The notes under the pieces are model-generated. The model was not told the DNA's origin and did not search any database. It worked only from the letters and a program-made list of their open reading frames with translations. Made by a program: the position numbers and the translations under genes. A DNA stretch of 62,000 nt, taken from NCBI RefSeq assembly GCF_001949145.1, contig NW_019091436.1:204485-266484 (forward strand), written 5' to 3'. Of this stretch, positions 23,060 to 36,000 are shown piece by piece; positions within the stretch are counted from its first letter, which is position 1, and each line of letters starts with the position of its first letter. The stretch is from Acanthaster planci (lineage: Eukaryota > Echinodermata > Asteroidea > Valvatida > Acanthasteridae).

Positions 23060-26000
23060 CTAATATAGAATGGTAAAAAAGACTTATGATTTAAATGAAT
23101 TTGCATCTCGACTCTCAGTGGCGAGAATTAGAACGTCAAGTGCGTCTTACTGAGACTCCTCCAGGGACGATATCTAATCCTTTGAAGCCAGCAGGAATTC
23201 ATGTGCAAACAGCTTCAACAAATTTAATTTTTACACATGACGTCAGGTCACGTGATAGATTTCCTCGGAAACAAAATAAGAAATTCCGTTTGCTGAATGT
23301 GAAATGCATGTATTACGTCAGTGACAGTTTGCAATCAAAAGAACAGGTGGGTATAGGACAGGTAGCATGTAGTTGCTGAAAGAATGCATGACAATGAAAC
23401 ATGACGATGTAGTTTACAAAGGCTCATATACCTTACAAAAGATATTTCTTCTGTCAGGTCACTGGTCTATGATTATCTGATCTAACGACAAAAGGGAAAA
23501 TTCATTCCCGAAGTATTCGTGACCAACCGTCCTGGGAAAATATTGCGGTAAAATTAACGTATGAAGCATTGGTTGTCTTTCAGTGTTCAAGGTTTATGCT
23601 CCATCAGCGTCGCCCAAACTGCATTTTTTAAAATACTGTCTATCATATCGTCAAATGAATGAGCACATTTCAGGCATATGTTCGCGAATACTTTCCTAGA
23701 GAGCTTCTGAACTGGAAAAGAAACGGGAATAAAAGTATTTGTGTTGACAAACTCAACTGTAAAATGGTTCAATGCATGTTGCCAAATGCAAACAAAAGTT
23801 AATGCATTCAAATATAGACCAGCAACATCAGAGATCTTTTCTCCTTTAAACCGCTGGAATTATGAGTGTAAAATACAGCCTTTAAACATGATTCTGTGAG
23901 AGCGTTGACAAGTTACGGTATTATGTTTAGAATCACGACAGTGAATTGGTTTTCAAAACGCTTTCAATATATTTAAAAATAAAAAATATAGAAGGTTCAA
24001 AGTTGAGAAATGATGCCGAAGACTGCGCAATTCTAACCAAAAAAAAGAAGAAAAGAAAAGAAAAAAAAGCATTACTAAGACAGAGCTTCGCAGAGGAAAA
24101 CGGCTTGGGTGAAAAGGGGAAATAAAGGAAAAGTATATATATATAATCACAAGTTCGTGCAGGTGCGACAAGCAATGGTCGTAGTTATAAGGTGCTGCAC
24201 GGTGGTAGCTCTGGATAGTATGGGCCCGGCTGTGTTGGATCGAACTGGGTGCACACTATGTTGTGGGGTGAACTGGGTTGCCCTGCATTTGGCTCAACTA
24301 GGTTGCATTGGGTTTATGGGGTTGGGTTGGTTGCTGTTTGTCGGGTTGATTTAAGTTTGGTTGTGCGAATGGTTAGGCTAGGCTGGGATGGGCTTGGTTG
24401 GTGGAGCAGGTCAGGGCTAACATGGACTGGACCAAGCTCTTTGTTAAAATTAACGGTGCATTAATATCAACTGATCAACAACCGTGCAACTAGAGGGGGC
24501 AAGTACTCATACTAAATTAAGAGCTAAATGAATGCAACAGCAGCAAGATGTCCACAGAAACACGATCAAATGTTAACAGAACTGAACTACATCGAGATTA
24601 AAGCAAGTCACATTCCAATAAATGGTCCATACCATGGACCGATTGAGAGTTTATACCGGGGCTGTTTTTGACTCGTTTGGCTGATCCTCTTCCTATTGAA
24701 TGTTCACTACCTGTCCAAACTGAACAAAATGGAACAGATGGGTCAACATGTAAGGAGAGAGAGAATTGTAGTACAGGTATATATACGTAGTAACTTCCAG
24801 GGCTCGATTTTCTACTCTTGCATGTTCACCACGCAAGAGGGAGTTCTTCCATGCATGGAGTCAGAGCCGGGTAGAGAAACACAAGTCAGCATATCGACTT
24901 AAGCTCCAAACTTGATCACTAAAGCTGACAAGTTTAAGTATTATCCTAATCAAGAGGATACTAATAATCGTATAACAAACAATACAGGGTTTGTTTGAGC
25001 GTCACAATTATCTCTGCACGCGCGACGGTCATGTTGATATTAAAACAACTACAGACAGATCTAGGATATAATTCAGAGACTTGGAAAACTCGCCTCCGAT
25101 AAGTTAGTCCCTTTGATATTATTTGAAAACAACACAAAATAAAATGGTCTGAGTTGAACGATTTCTTGTATCTTTAATAAATAGTTGCAGGATTTTGGGA
25201 AGTCAAAAAATGATGATGTAGACGGAAGCATTCTAGTTCGCTCACCTTTTGGCTTCTTGATCTTCCCACAGAGGGCGTAGTAGAGCAACTTCCTGATGAA
25301 ATAGACGTAAGCTTTGCGGTAGGTTCGGTTGAACAGACCGTATACCACCGGGTTCAGAAGAGTGTTGGCAAACAAGACACGAATGGCGAGGTCCTCAGCG
25401 AATTCACTGTAGAATAGGTTGTACTGGTGAAGGATTATGAACACCTGGCGAAAAACAAAAATCGAATATATTCATACAGAATGGCTGGTAAAATGGCAGG
25501 ATTGCATCAATGCAACTACATGTCAATAATGCTCTGCGCGCGCTTTGCGCTTTGAACCTTTGCTATGTACACGTTCAAGCGTGAATAAGTGCGTGTGTGT
25601 AAAGCATGAGGATTCGTGCGATTTCTTTAAAATATTTTGCTTAATGAAAAACGTGTATTTTGAGTTCATTTATGTTTCGAAGTCAACATACAAATTTTAA
25701 GAACGACGACATATTATCAATTAAGCATTTCCTGTTCTTTGATGGAGCTACATATTTAGCAGCCGTCAAACAAGAACCTTTCAACGATTTGTTTGAATTG
25801 AATTCAGACTATAATCCTGTTACCTCAGGTTTGTTCTTCCAATGAATTCTTCATTGGAATTGACGGATTCATTAATATACCTTTTCGCTAAAAGCCTTTT
25901 AATTTGGCAAAGTACAGATGAAACCAAATGCAGCAAACTTTAATACTCCTTTTCAACATAAGATTTATCCGTCATTTGATCGGGAAAGAATTATCCTATT

Positions 26001-29000
26001 CTGTCATTAAACTTCCAGTACGGGGGCGGGGCCACGAGAGAATCTCTGAAGGAACTGATTACCATGGTTACGAGAAGAAAACGAGGATGGGTTTAATTCC
26101 AGATGTCTTTTGAGGCGAAGTAAAAAAAATCAACTTTTAGCGTTCCCGCCCTCTTCCTTTTTGGAGGCCGCCTGGCTTTATTTTGTATACATGCAAACCG
26201 AAATATGAAATGAACAAAATCAAACATGTTCAGTCAATAAACCAATCCATCAGAAACTTAGGCACTTGTGAGAATGAAATCTGCAGTGCATGTCACTTTA
26301 AACATCGTGAAAAGTCGACCGGGTTACGTTTTCCACGGACGTCTTCATCTAGTCCACGCGCTAATGGAAGCGGGTAGGTTGTCAAAGTCTTGTGAATTAG
26401 CACTAGAGACCTTTATAAAAAATTTATAAACCACTTTGAATATAAATATTTGATTCTCATGTCCAACATATTGCTTACGTTTTGTGCCTTTGAACAGCAT
26501 AAGCCTTGATGAATGTTGAAAATTTAAAAAGAAAGAAGGCCGTGTCGAAAGTGAAATAAAAAAAAGGAAAACAGCCCCGCCTTCTCTTTGTTTTTTGAAA
26601 TCAAGATCCTATGTTTATTCTTCACTTGGCCTAACTTGTCATTTATCATACCATCCATGCAACATTTTACAAAGAGGTCGAGTAATGGAGGGTAGGAAAC
26701 TATCCCCTTGTGTTCCTTGTCAATGTTTGTCAACGGGAGCTTGGCTAATGAGACAAGTTCAGAAAATGCTTTTCTGGTCGACATGATGAATTACTCGACA
26801 GCTGGAAAGCATTTATTTGCGACATAAAGGATAAGTCCAATGTACTCCCATTCATATAAAAAAGCTCTATTCAAAATTTGACCTGCACTTTCCTTTGAGA
26901 TTCATCATTTTTACCGTCATCATTTAGGTTTGGTTTGCTTTCGTTCACTCAATAAGCTGACCTGAACGATGATTTGAACAATAAAGGTTGAAGCCCGGGC
27001 TTTTTAAGACAATTCTATGTCAACGCATTTTAGACGCAGTTGGAATGTATTAACTCGTGCTCAAGGTTAACAAAGGGATGAAAACTAGGCCTAATATTGA
27101 GGGTTTTGAACCTCACTCCTATATCCTGCAAAACCGATTCAAAGGTTGAATACAAAACCAGTATGATAGTTATCGAATCATCAAATGTCAGAGAAAAAAG
27201 AATTTTTGTTCACAGCAGAGGCGTTTTGGAGAATTAAAGAAGGTTTATCGACAAAAAATTTCTTGTGAATCGGGACATTATAGGGATAATGTATATCTTG
27301 CCGGCAGGGGCAGCTACATGTAATTCAGAAAATATCAAGCCACACCATAGTGTCTTCGTAAACTCAATGGCTTTGTTTCCCATTTTAAGTGGAGTAATAT
27401 AAACATTAATTACACAATGTTTTATCTCTATCAATAAAAAGCCCTCCGGGGGTTAATAATATAAATTTATTTTTTCATAATACATGTAGAAGGGGGCAGG
27501 GAGCAAAGCTTTATTTTAGCCAAACTTACCTGAACTCAGAAAAGTTCAGCGGAGTGATTTCCGGCCGAACAAAAGCCTTGAGTGAATTCCGTTAACCAAT
27601 CTTAGTTCCCCATCCAGCATATCGGGGGATTCAATTAATATATATCAATTAACTAATTATATCGACGCTTGGCTGATTGAGGGTTTGATGTAGAAGCTAT
27701 ACATTAAAGCCAGATCGCACTTTCCCATAAATTGCTCCCATCCTGTATGTTTAATCAACACAGTCGATGACACTACGGTTAGAGATGTTAATGGCATTTA
27801 TACAGCGCCGTATTACGTCAATGGACTCGCCATCATTCAGTGGACTATTGTACGGACGTCGCGACAAGGGGGGGGGGAAGCAAAACAGAAAAAAATGACA
27901 TGAAAGGGAATGAAAATTAAAAATTCCCCATTTGCTTAGAAAAGCCATCTAAAAACAGGCATCAAGTATGTGTCCTGTGCTTGCACAAATGCATTAAATA
28001 TAGAGTCCCTAAGGAGACTTGGAAACAGCGGTTAATCCCGAAGGGTGGAGGTATATATCCCACCACTTACTGACCAGGGAAGGCTATTGAATTATCCCCC
28101 TCCACTTTCTCGTGGTAAGAAAAAGTTGAGGTTGATTGTGAAGAATTTGTAGGTCTTGTCATCAACCAAAATGTGTTCAAAATCACCATAAATGGAGACC
28201 AATAATTTAAAAAGCCATAAATACGCTGTTTTAATGTAGGGTTTGGCAGGAATATAAAGCACTGATGTACATCGGCATCATGAACATCGCCCCCCCCGTG
28301 CGATATGATGTCAGCTCCCCCCTCCCACCGCCGGGTAAATCACCCCCAAACACCACCCCCAGCTCCCAGCACAAATTTACGTCACTGCCTAACATTAGAG
28401 ACCATGCTGTAAATTGTCGAGATGAATTTCTAAAATCACAGACACAATGTCGCCTGTCTAAATGTCGCCACTCGCCGGACCCTTATGTCAACAATCTCGA
28501 AGAGAATCGATATTGCTCCATGTTTGTTCCGTCTGTCACTGTCATTAATAGAACACTTACATGCAACCAGGTTTCATAATTCGCCCAATCAAATCTTTGT
28601 ATCAATAATTGCCCCATATCAACAAATGCGACACCCTTTACATTCTACACAGGGGTACGGATATTACTTGTGGGGTTCCATGTAAGGCCTGTACACATTA
28701 TTATAGTCGTAGTTAGCCTTGGACCTCAATTTCATAGCACCAAAATCAAACCGATGACTATCATGTGGTAAATTACATGTATATTATACATGTGCAATGT
28801 ATTAAAAATAATATATTTCAATGTATTAAAGATATGCGAAATTGATAGACTTTTTAATTAAGGTTCCACGTCATCCTTTAATCATGCCATCTTTTAATTA
28901 CACTGTTCACCGGCATGTATGTTCATGTCTTAATGGTATCATTAGTGCGCCCATTCTCGATAGGAAACTTTCTACGTCGCAACTTTCATGCAGTGTGCAG

Positions 29001-31565
29001 CGCCTTTTTTTTGTAACATAATCCATACAAGGCACAGGTGGCCAGAATTTCTTCTCGTTAATATGTTAATGTAGTAGTCGTGAAATACAGTTATAACCCC
29101 CTGTACAGAAAGAGTACCGTACCAATAACTCCGACTCGTGACAACTGTTCAGATGCGAGTTCCTTTATGGACGGAGGGGGGAAGGGGTATTTCCCCCTCC
29201 CCTAAGGAACCAACCTGTTTTGAAAAGCCACAAAATGTGCCTTTAACGCTTAGAAAGGCCGTAAAATGTTCTATAAATAAATCCAATTTCTGCCCCCCCC
29301 AGAACACAAGAAGAAAACAATCCCAACCGAAAATATGGTTCTGAATCCGCCCTTGTTTCCTTCTAATGAAAAAGACGCTGGCACGTGTTATGCAATTCCG
29401 ATCTTGACTTTAATCCTGCAGTCATTTGGAATGTTGTCTTTGATTTCAAAATGAGACACATTTGCGCGACTTGGCCAAAGTTATTTGAAAACATCATGCC
29501 TTCAAACCTACGTGCTCATATATTAGAAACCAATCATCGAGAATATTAACCCATTTCTTTGAGCAACATTCCTTTTTCTGACATGTTACCCCTCAAGTAA
29601 CGGAGTGACTTTCCACACGTTCTTTTGACAGCATCAGCCTAGTGCTTTGTCAGTTTGCAAAATCACGTATACACATTATGGCAATTACTGTCTCACTTGG
29701 CTGATTTTGCACAATACATGTAAATGAAAAGAACAGAAAGGGTGCATATCAGCCTTCCTCTTCCCACGGTGCTTTGGACCATGAAATACAAACTCACCTT
29801 ATCGAAATTGGCAATAAAACCTAAAATAGTATGGTGAACATCTAAAAGTTTATGGAACCAGGAGGCCGCAATCTTGTTTGCCTGCGACCGATCACGAAAA
29901 GAAAGATATTTCAGTCTTCACTCTTCGGGAAAAATTTCCCCTTACTGCAAGAATCTGACTGTGAAATCGCCATTCTTATAATAGATGTGAGAGCCTCCTG
30001 AGTTACTCCGTATATTTGATGACACTTCTTGTGAAGCGTTGGTAAGAATATATTTTTAAGTTGTCGAGTCCGCTGTGTTGAAATTAATCATGTTTGTGGA
30101 CGCTCACAGCTCGACCGAAAATGCATGAGTCATTAGTTTTCATAAAAACCCTTCGTGATAGGCATTATTGCAAGAATGCATTGAAAATATATAATGGGAA
30201 ACTGACCTAGCTGCTTGATAGCCTTATGAGAATTTCATTCTTTTCTTCAATGAAAATGACTCGAAACTAAACCCATTCGATACAGAGTTAGCACAATTCC
30301 CCAAAAGTTTTCCATGAATGTATTTCAGAACATGAAGTTCTCCGATACCGGGAAGTGTTATACGAAAGACAGAGTTTACAAAGTGAATAAATTGGCGCAA
30401 ATACGTTGGTGAGAGAAGGAATGAAACGACTTCTGAAAAGGCTGATGTTACTGCATCTTTTTCAACTTTCCAGCCCAGGTCATTGCATACCAGGTCAGTG
30501 CGTCGTATATGTATTCACGTGGTGGTTGACAGAAAGCTTCAAATTACAGTCGGAGCTTTATGTAACTAATAGTTGGAAAACCTTACCCACTGGCTCATAA
30601 CAGGGTGAGATTCAACAGTTGAGATCTACCACCAAAGCTATTCCCCATGTCGTGAGCCCTGGTTTTCTGCGTATACTCTTATTTCAAGCTCTACATGTCC
30701 TTGATAGTGATGCTGAGTGCGTCAAGTGCTATCCTCGACACAGACTTACCAAATAAGGCATCCAGAACAGCATGAACACGACAGACAAGGTCTCAATAAC
30801 CTTAGCGACTCGTCTCTCTCGCTGGTATTGCGCCGCTGAGAGAACTCGAAGCTTCATCCGTTGGCCCTTCTTACTGTGTCTTATCAAAGAGCAGACAATT
30901 CCTGTGTTACACACGTTGAAGAGGATAACACCAACGATGAAAGTCATTCCGTAAAAGGCCAAGATATAGCTGTAGTACTCGTTACCTTTTCCCCAAGTGT
31001 TCATGCAAAGATACCAATTTGGCAGGAGGCTGATTTCGTCGGAAAACCAGATGATAGTGACAGAGGTGCCGGCAAAACTGAAGACAGTCAAACACGCCAA
31101 TGCAATCTTCATTTGCCGGGGCGTGACCTTAGCTCGATAGTAGAAAGGTTTGACTAAAGCAAGATACCGGTCCACAGTTAGCAAAATGATGATAAAGAAG
31201 GAGGTTTTGAGACAGGACCATGCCATGAAGTACTGGTAAGAACAGATGGGAGATCCACCTGTCCACTGACCCCTGGCTAGAGAGATTACGGACGGAGTAT
31301 GTGTGGATATCACACAGAGTAAGTCGATGGCAGCCAAGCACCCCGTCAGCATGTCTGGAATGCTTTTACGGTAACTCAGTATTCGTTGAGTAACTAACAC
31401 CGAAAGGATGTTCCCGGTGATAGCCACTGGGCCAAGGATAGCGTAATACACGGTGTTGAGAACCACGAAGTACGGGGCGATATCGATTTTGTACGGATCC
31501 ACGGTCGAGTTGTCTCCGTCAAGGGACACCAGATACGCTTCCTCTGTCGCCGAAAAACTCTCCAT
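22596..31565 (-). CDS. PTGER4-like: Prostaglandin E receptor-like class A GPCR (3 coding exons)
   Basis: Join of 31565-30750, 25444-25246 and 23059-22596 on the minus strand, giving 492 residues. Both introns have canonical sites in matching phase (0, then 1). Seven helices are visible: the GN of TM1 near 51-52, GQWTGG before TM3 at 99-104, the disulfide Cys108 with Cys187, DRY at 132-134, TM6 at the end of exon 1, and TM7 with LAIR (Arg294) and NPVVY at 303-307. GQWxGGxPxC, the ExL2 tryptophan-cysteine motif and the TM7 arginine are prostanoid-receptor hallmarks, closest to EP4 by eye. The intron at the end of TM6 is where vertebrate prostanoid receptor genes have theirs. Two departures: N instead of the usual prostanoid D in D/NPxxY, and a long acidic tail of about 150 residues ending STWL, a class I PDZ-binding form. 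The first in-frame ATG is at 31565. The role would be lipid-mediator sensing at the plasma membrane with G-protein coupling; the ligand is inferred. Confidence 0.9.
23060..25245 (-). other. GPCR intron 2
   Basis: About 2.2 kb bounded by GTGAGC and ATTAG on the minus strand. It contains a G/T-rich degenerate tandem stretch at about 24184-24430 and a short TA run near 24137. No exon is seen in it. Confidence 0.7.
24184..24430. repeat. Degenerate G/T-rich tandem stretch
   Basis: The plus strand reads as many loose copies of TGGGTTG / GGTTGG / AACTGGG with strong G+T over C+A bias. No fixed period is evident by eye. This is probably a decayed minisatellite inside the GPCR intron; the open frames crossing it are not coding. 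Confidence 0.5.
25246..25444 (-). CDS. PTGER4-like: GPCR coding exon 2 (TM7 and helix 8)
   Basis: 199 bases encoding the rest of extracellular loop 3, TM7 with NPVVY and the basic region with Cys331. The acceptor TTTTTCGCCAG lies just above 25444. The donor AAAAG followed by GTGAGC at 25246/25245 leaves one base (phase 1). Reading past this donor gives an unrelated hydrophobic extension that I regard as intron. Confidence 0.9.
25445..30749 (-). other. GPCR intron 1
   Basis: About 5.3 kb bounded by GTAAGT and CGCCAG on the minus strand, splitting TM6 from TM7. It holds a 10-G run at 27868-27877 and the repeat end at 29308-29358 described separately. Small open frames here show no domain or splice support. 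Confidence 0.75.
29160..29359. mobile_element. hAT-type MITE fragment (GGCGGATTCAG end)
   Basis: The right end, read on the minus strand from 29359, begins CAAGGGCGGATTCAGAACC and continues with an A/T stretch and GGTTGGG. The same order is seen at the left end of the repeat at 45411. The other end near 29160 is a G-rich GACGGAGGGGGG stretch. No intact target duplication is evident. It lies inside GPCR intron 1. Confidence 0.45.
30750..31565 (-). CDS. PTGER4-like: GPCR coding exon 1 (N terminus to TM6)
   Basis: Encodes residues 1-272, including TM1 to TM6 and DRY. It starts at ATG 31565; the frame runs on to a TTG at 31571 but no upstream ATG was preferred. It ends with FWMPYL and the donor GTAAGT at 30749-30744, phase 0. 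Confidence 0.92.
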
Positions 31566-32789
31566 TGTCAAAGTTCATCGAATAAACATGGAGAATAGGT
31601 CTAACCCTACCCCGTGTGGCCTTTGGTCTAAACCTTCCACTAACCGGTTACTGGACCCCTTTACCTGTAGGAGTTAATCCCGTGTAACTTGGTTTTGTTG
31701 AGAAGTTTAAGGTCAAACTCGCGTTGTTCAGGTGGTTTCCATGTGATGGTCAGCGTCAAATGCGTACCTACAGGCCGTGAGCTGCTCCAATTGTTGGTAA
31801 TCATGGGTAAAGAGACACATTGTTTCCTAATTCCATAGTCTCCACCAGGGTTTTCAACTGCAAGACATTAATCCTGCACATAAGAATACTTCTAGTTTGT
31901 TGGGGGACAGTGTACGTTACTCCTGGAGACCATCATAGTATTTTTTGTCCAGCGACTGACTCACTCACACATGTGTTCCTTCCTCCATGCTCACAGGCAC
32001 GAATGGCTTTCATCTGTGGTAGTCTACAGAACTACACAGTCAGCAACGTGTAGTCCTAACTCAAACAAGTAGCGGGCCAACCTGACAAACCCAGAATAAA
32101 CAGTCCCCAATGGCGCACTGCCACCGTTCTGCCAAGCATACAAATGGCATATGTGGCGTCTGCTCTCCAACGGGTCACTATTGTGAATAGTTTATGAAAG
32201 GCATGACGTCATGTTTTGGGACACTCAAATCATAATAGAGTTTTTGTGCCTACACGCTTCATCGGTCAAGCTATTCAGCTCTTTCACGGATCTGGGCTGC
32301 GCCGACTGGGACTTCCCGTACATTTCATGAATTTGTTGCTTTTCAGAATTTTTCAATCAATTTTGTTATGCGGGTTTACATGTGTTCACTATGTCAACGA
32401 GGTCAAGTTGGTTTGATGCTTTGCCCGTAGCTATCCGCTAGTCTTGCTGCAGTCGTCTCACACGAAACGATATCACAGAGTGATTCTTTTGCCTTTTAGC
32501 GTGGAGATGTCTTTCGGCGATAACTGGGCTGTATTTGAACTATATGCACTTGACTCTATGAGAAGTAGCTGCTGCTACTGTCTTAGACTCGCGTGTAATT
32601 TCAAGCCGTAGCCACGTCAATTCGGACATTGCTATACAGCAATCTTCGGTCGGTACGGCGAGTGTTGGACTTGATGAATCCACAAGACGTGTAGCCAGCT
32701 CATGGTTCAGCATTCGGAATTTGTGGGGGAGATTTCAGAATTTCCACACAGTTTGGTTGATCATGGAGGATTGTTTTATTCCTCCATGG

Positions 32790-33043
32790 CAGCGGCGTAT
32801 CCAGCTTTTGGTGTCGGGGGAAATCCAAAAGCGAATGCGTCTTCGGGCTCATTCAATATGATATGTGGAGAAAATGCCTTTATTTGCTGGTGTTGTTTTC
32901 TTTGGGATTCGGTGCTAATATTTAATAAATAAATGTACCCAATACATTTTTCCTACTCTTCTGTTCTTTGTAAAAAGAAAAAAAAAGAAAAACCACAAAA
33001 ATTTCCGGGGCAGGGGGAACCCCCCCCGCTGGATACGACACTG
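32790..33043. mobile_element. hAT-type non-autonomous element with 8-bp TSD
   Basis: The left end CAGCGGCGTATCCAGC (32790-32805) matches the reverse complement of the right end, CAGTGTCGTATCCAGC (33043-33028), in 14 of 16 bases. Both are followed inward by G runs. The flanks 32782-32789 and 33044-33051 are both CTCCATGG, a perfect 8-bp target-site duplication, which is the hallmark of the hAT superfamily. At 254 bp with no transposase frame it is a MITE. The intact duplication suggests a fairly recent insertion. Confidence 0.88.
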
Positions 33044-36000
33044 CTCCATGGGTTGATCGTCAGCACATTCCCTTTTTCATCTCTACATAAGTCATGTACA
33101 TGTATGTCTTTCGTGATTTCACTGCAGAGACAGTTTTGACCACTAAAATTCCATGAAGCCCTTTATTTACGAGTGAAAATGATGTTGTATCCACTATATT
33201 ATACTGGACCGAAAAACAGTGTCAATTTCCCCAGTCCAATTCCGTCCATTCCTCGGAAACATTTACAGAGCTCAGCAACTGACTAATCATTTGAGGCCGT
33301 GCAAATCATGACCCAGTAGATCTATCTGGTAACAATGACTATATTGGGCCTACTGGCGTTCAATGTCATTTTGTTCCATATCATACGGCAATATGACCCT
33401 CCCACCCCATGGTTTCCCTCTGGTAGTCTGTTGGTAAGAGCCGAAATAAAAGCAGATCAAAATATTTCGCAAACTGTTTTGATTTATAAGGTAATACGCT
33501 TAAAGCATTAATCTACTTTTACGAAAGATTCTAATATTTTATTCAACCTTTGCTGACAACAATTGCGTTTTGTCTAATCAACGGAACATGGAACCCATTG
33601 ACTACAGGTAGGTAAATCTTCGCAACGTTCGTACGGGCAGTGAAAACAAACTTGCGTGAACAAGGAGACCTAGGTACGATATCGCTGGACGTGAAAGGTC
33701 GTCGATAAAGTTCGTATTTTTACCCATCTCCAGGTGACTTTTCCTGAATTTTAGTCGAGGAAGACAAAAGTAAATTCGAACATTAGTGCTTCATGGGGTG
33801 GTTTCAGTTAGGAATCATTCCTCCGTAAATTATCGAACGTGATTGGACAGACCGCGCGACGGTTATGGAATCTCGCTGCGTGACCTTTTACTTTCAGGCT
33901 CTGTGGGCCAAAACGATGAAACCAAAATGTGAACGGTCAACCCTGCTGTGGATTCCCGCTTGTCTTAGCTGTCTGTTACAGGAGAGGGCGCCATTGTATC
34001 CACCAGCAGTGGGCGGGCCCAATTAACCGTGCAATACTAACAAAGCCTGAACACCCCATTCACCGATGGTCTGTCATTTAGAAAGCGAATTAGGCCAGAT
34101 CCAAATATGTGTCTATGTAGAGCTAGGTCAAACATTTGTTCTAAATCCGTTATCAGTTCCACCAGCATGCAAACTTAAAGTGCATAATGTATTCGTCCGG
34201 GAACATAATTGCATCAGGGCGTTGAGTCCAATGGCTGTTTCTTTAATGATGTTACATACTTTTCTATGTTGGAAACTGAGACAGCCTTGTCTTGATTTTT
34301 TGCGAATACTAATAACACGAATATTTAGGACACCTATTCAATCATCGAGCCGATTGAGACTACAAATTCTTCATAGCAAGACTGCTAGTAAGAAAAACTA
34401 GACAGTAGTTCCTTGCTTGGAATGGTTGTTGGCAAGTTCGTAAAATTCCTGAAAATCCACCCCTTTGTCTCACCTGTGGGGGGGGGGTGATCCAATAGCT
34501 CACCCCTCGTAAAAAGTGTATGTGTGTGTGTCGGTGGGGGGCGTACCTCATCCCCTTACGCCCTCGCCCACTCCTCATAACTTGGAAATCATCATGTTAA
34601 TTGGAAACGAACCGAGACAGATTTTATAGAATTTAAGTTTAGTGGCTGATGTCAAATGTAACGCATACCTGTAGTTTACTTTGCTAGGCGAAAATGATGC
34701 AGTGAAAGCCTTCTCATCTGCCGACCTCCCTGATTTGTAAAGCGCCCTCTCTCTCTCTTCAGAAATGCGATTGGGCTGTTGCCGAGGCATATAACACATT
34801 TTACAGCCCGTTCTGTTTCATGGTAAAAACGAGTCTAATGTCAATATCATCCCACTTTCAACTCCTGTTTCTGAAGGGCCCCGTCAATTTTGAGCCCCCC
34901 CCCAAAAAGTTACAAATACTTACTTAATATACTCCTTTAATGATTATGCAGGCAGTCTCCCAGAACTTGATCGATCTAAAATATCCTTGGGAAACCGTTT
35001 TTTTTCATACACACCTTGCAACGATTATGATTGTGTGAGACTCGCCATTGGCGTAAATGACAAATTCATGCTGGTCTAAGTACAGTTTCAAACATATCAA
35101 ATTTTTCATTAATTCCGGGGTGGTTGAACTTTGTGAGTCACGGGTATAATACATATTTGAAATATTCTGTGAGGTGCAAAGGAAATTAATACTTTTGCGT
35201 AGGGCGTGGACTGAAGCGTTGCACCTATCTCCCGAAAAAAAGTGGAAGTGCGAAGAACAAAACAGAGAAGATCAAAGGAAATCGACCTTCTCTTCCATTA
35301 GTGTGCCAACTGCTGAACGCATCGAAAAAAACTACCCCCCCTCCCCGAAAAAGTCTTAGTGACGCCCATACATGGAGGTCAGGTGGAACAGTCCTACCCT
35401 CAGCACCCAAACTAGTCAATAGTACAAAGAGTTCGTAAAAATCCACCGTTTGAAGCACCAGTACTTAAGTTATCACGACTTACAGTGCATGTCTTTATTC
35501 ACACAGCAGGTAAGTTTGCGCCCTGTCATATCTGAACGTGATTAAATTTCCTTCTTTTTTTTCTTCCCAATGAGGAATATAAGGTACAAGAACAAAGCAT
35601 TAATAAAATGCTTCACATTCCATGAACTCAACAACTTTGTGTTAATATCCTGTTTTCAGGATTGCCAATTATTCATCTCCCACTGGTTGCTAGCTATTTT
35701 TAAAAAAACAACCGGATATTTCGGGGTTACTCCTGCCCGTCTAAAGGGCTAGAGTCTCGGTCGTAGAGTTGCGATCGTTGCCTGTGACATTCATGATTGA
35801 CCTGGAGTGTGAGACATTCCTTAGCCAGTCCTGGAGTGTAAGCCGTAATTGGATGAAAATGGCATGACATCATCACTGTTCATCACAGCAGATCGGTTTA
35901 ACTCGTCATGGAGCTAGACCTGTGTTGCCGTCCTCGCAAAAGGAGAAGAAACTTCCAACCTCTTCCCAGAATTTTTCCTCTCTAAAAAGAGGTAGATGTA

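Noticed and set aside
25073-25245. Read-through C terminus after GPCR exon 2
   Set aside because: A strong GTGAGC donor lies at 25245 and a phase-matched tail exon is found at 23059-22596; the read-through sequence looks intronic.
28265-28579. 104-codon plus-strand open frame in GPCR intron 1
   Set aside because: No domain, no splice context, C-rich low-complexity start; it lies within a well-supported intron on the other strand.
34066-34401. 111-codon plus-strand open frame
   Set aside because: No recognisable motif, no signal for splicing or promoter, composition like surrounding non-coding DNA.
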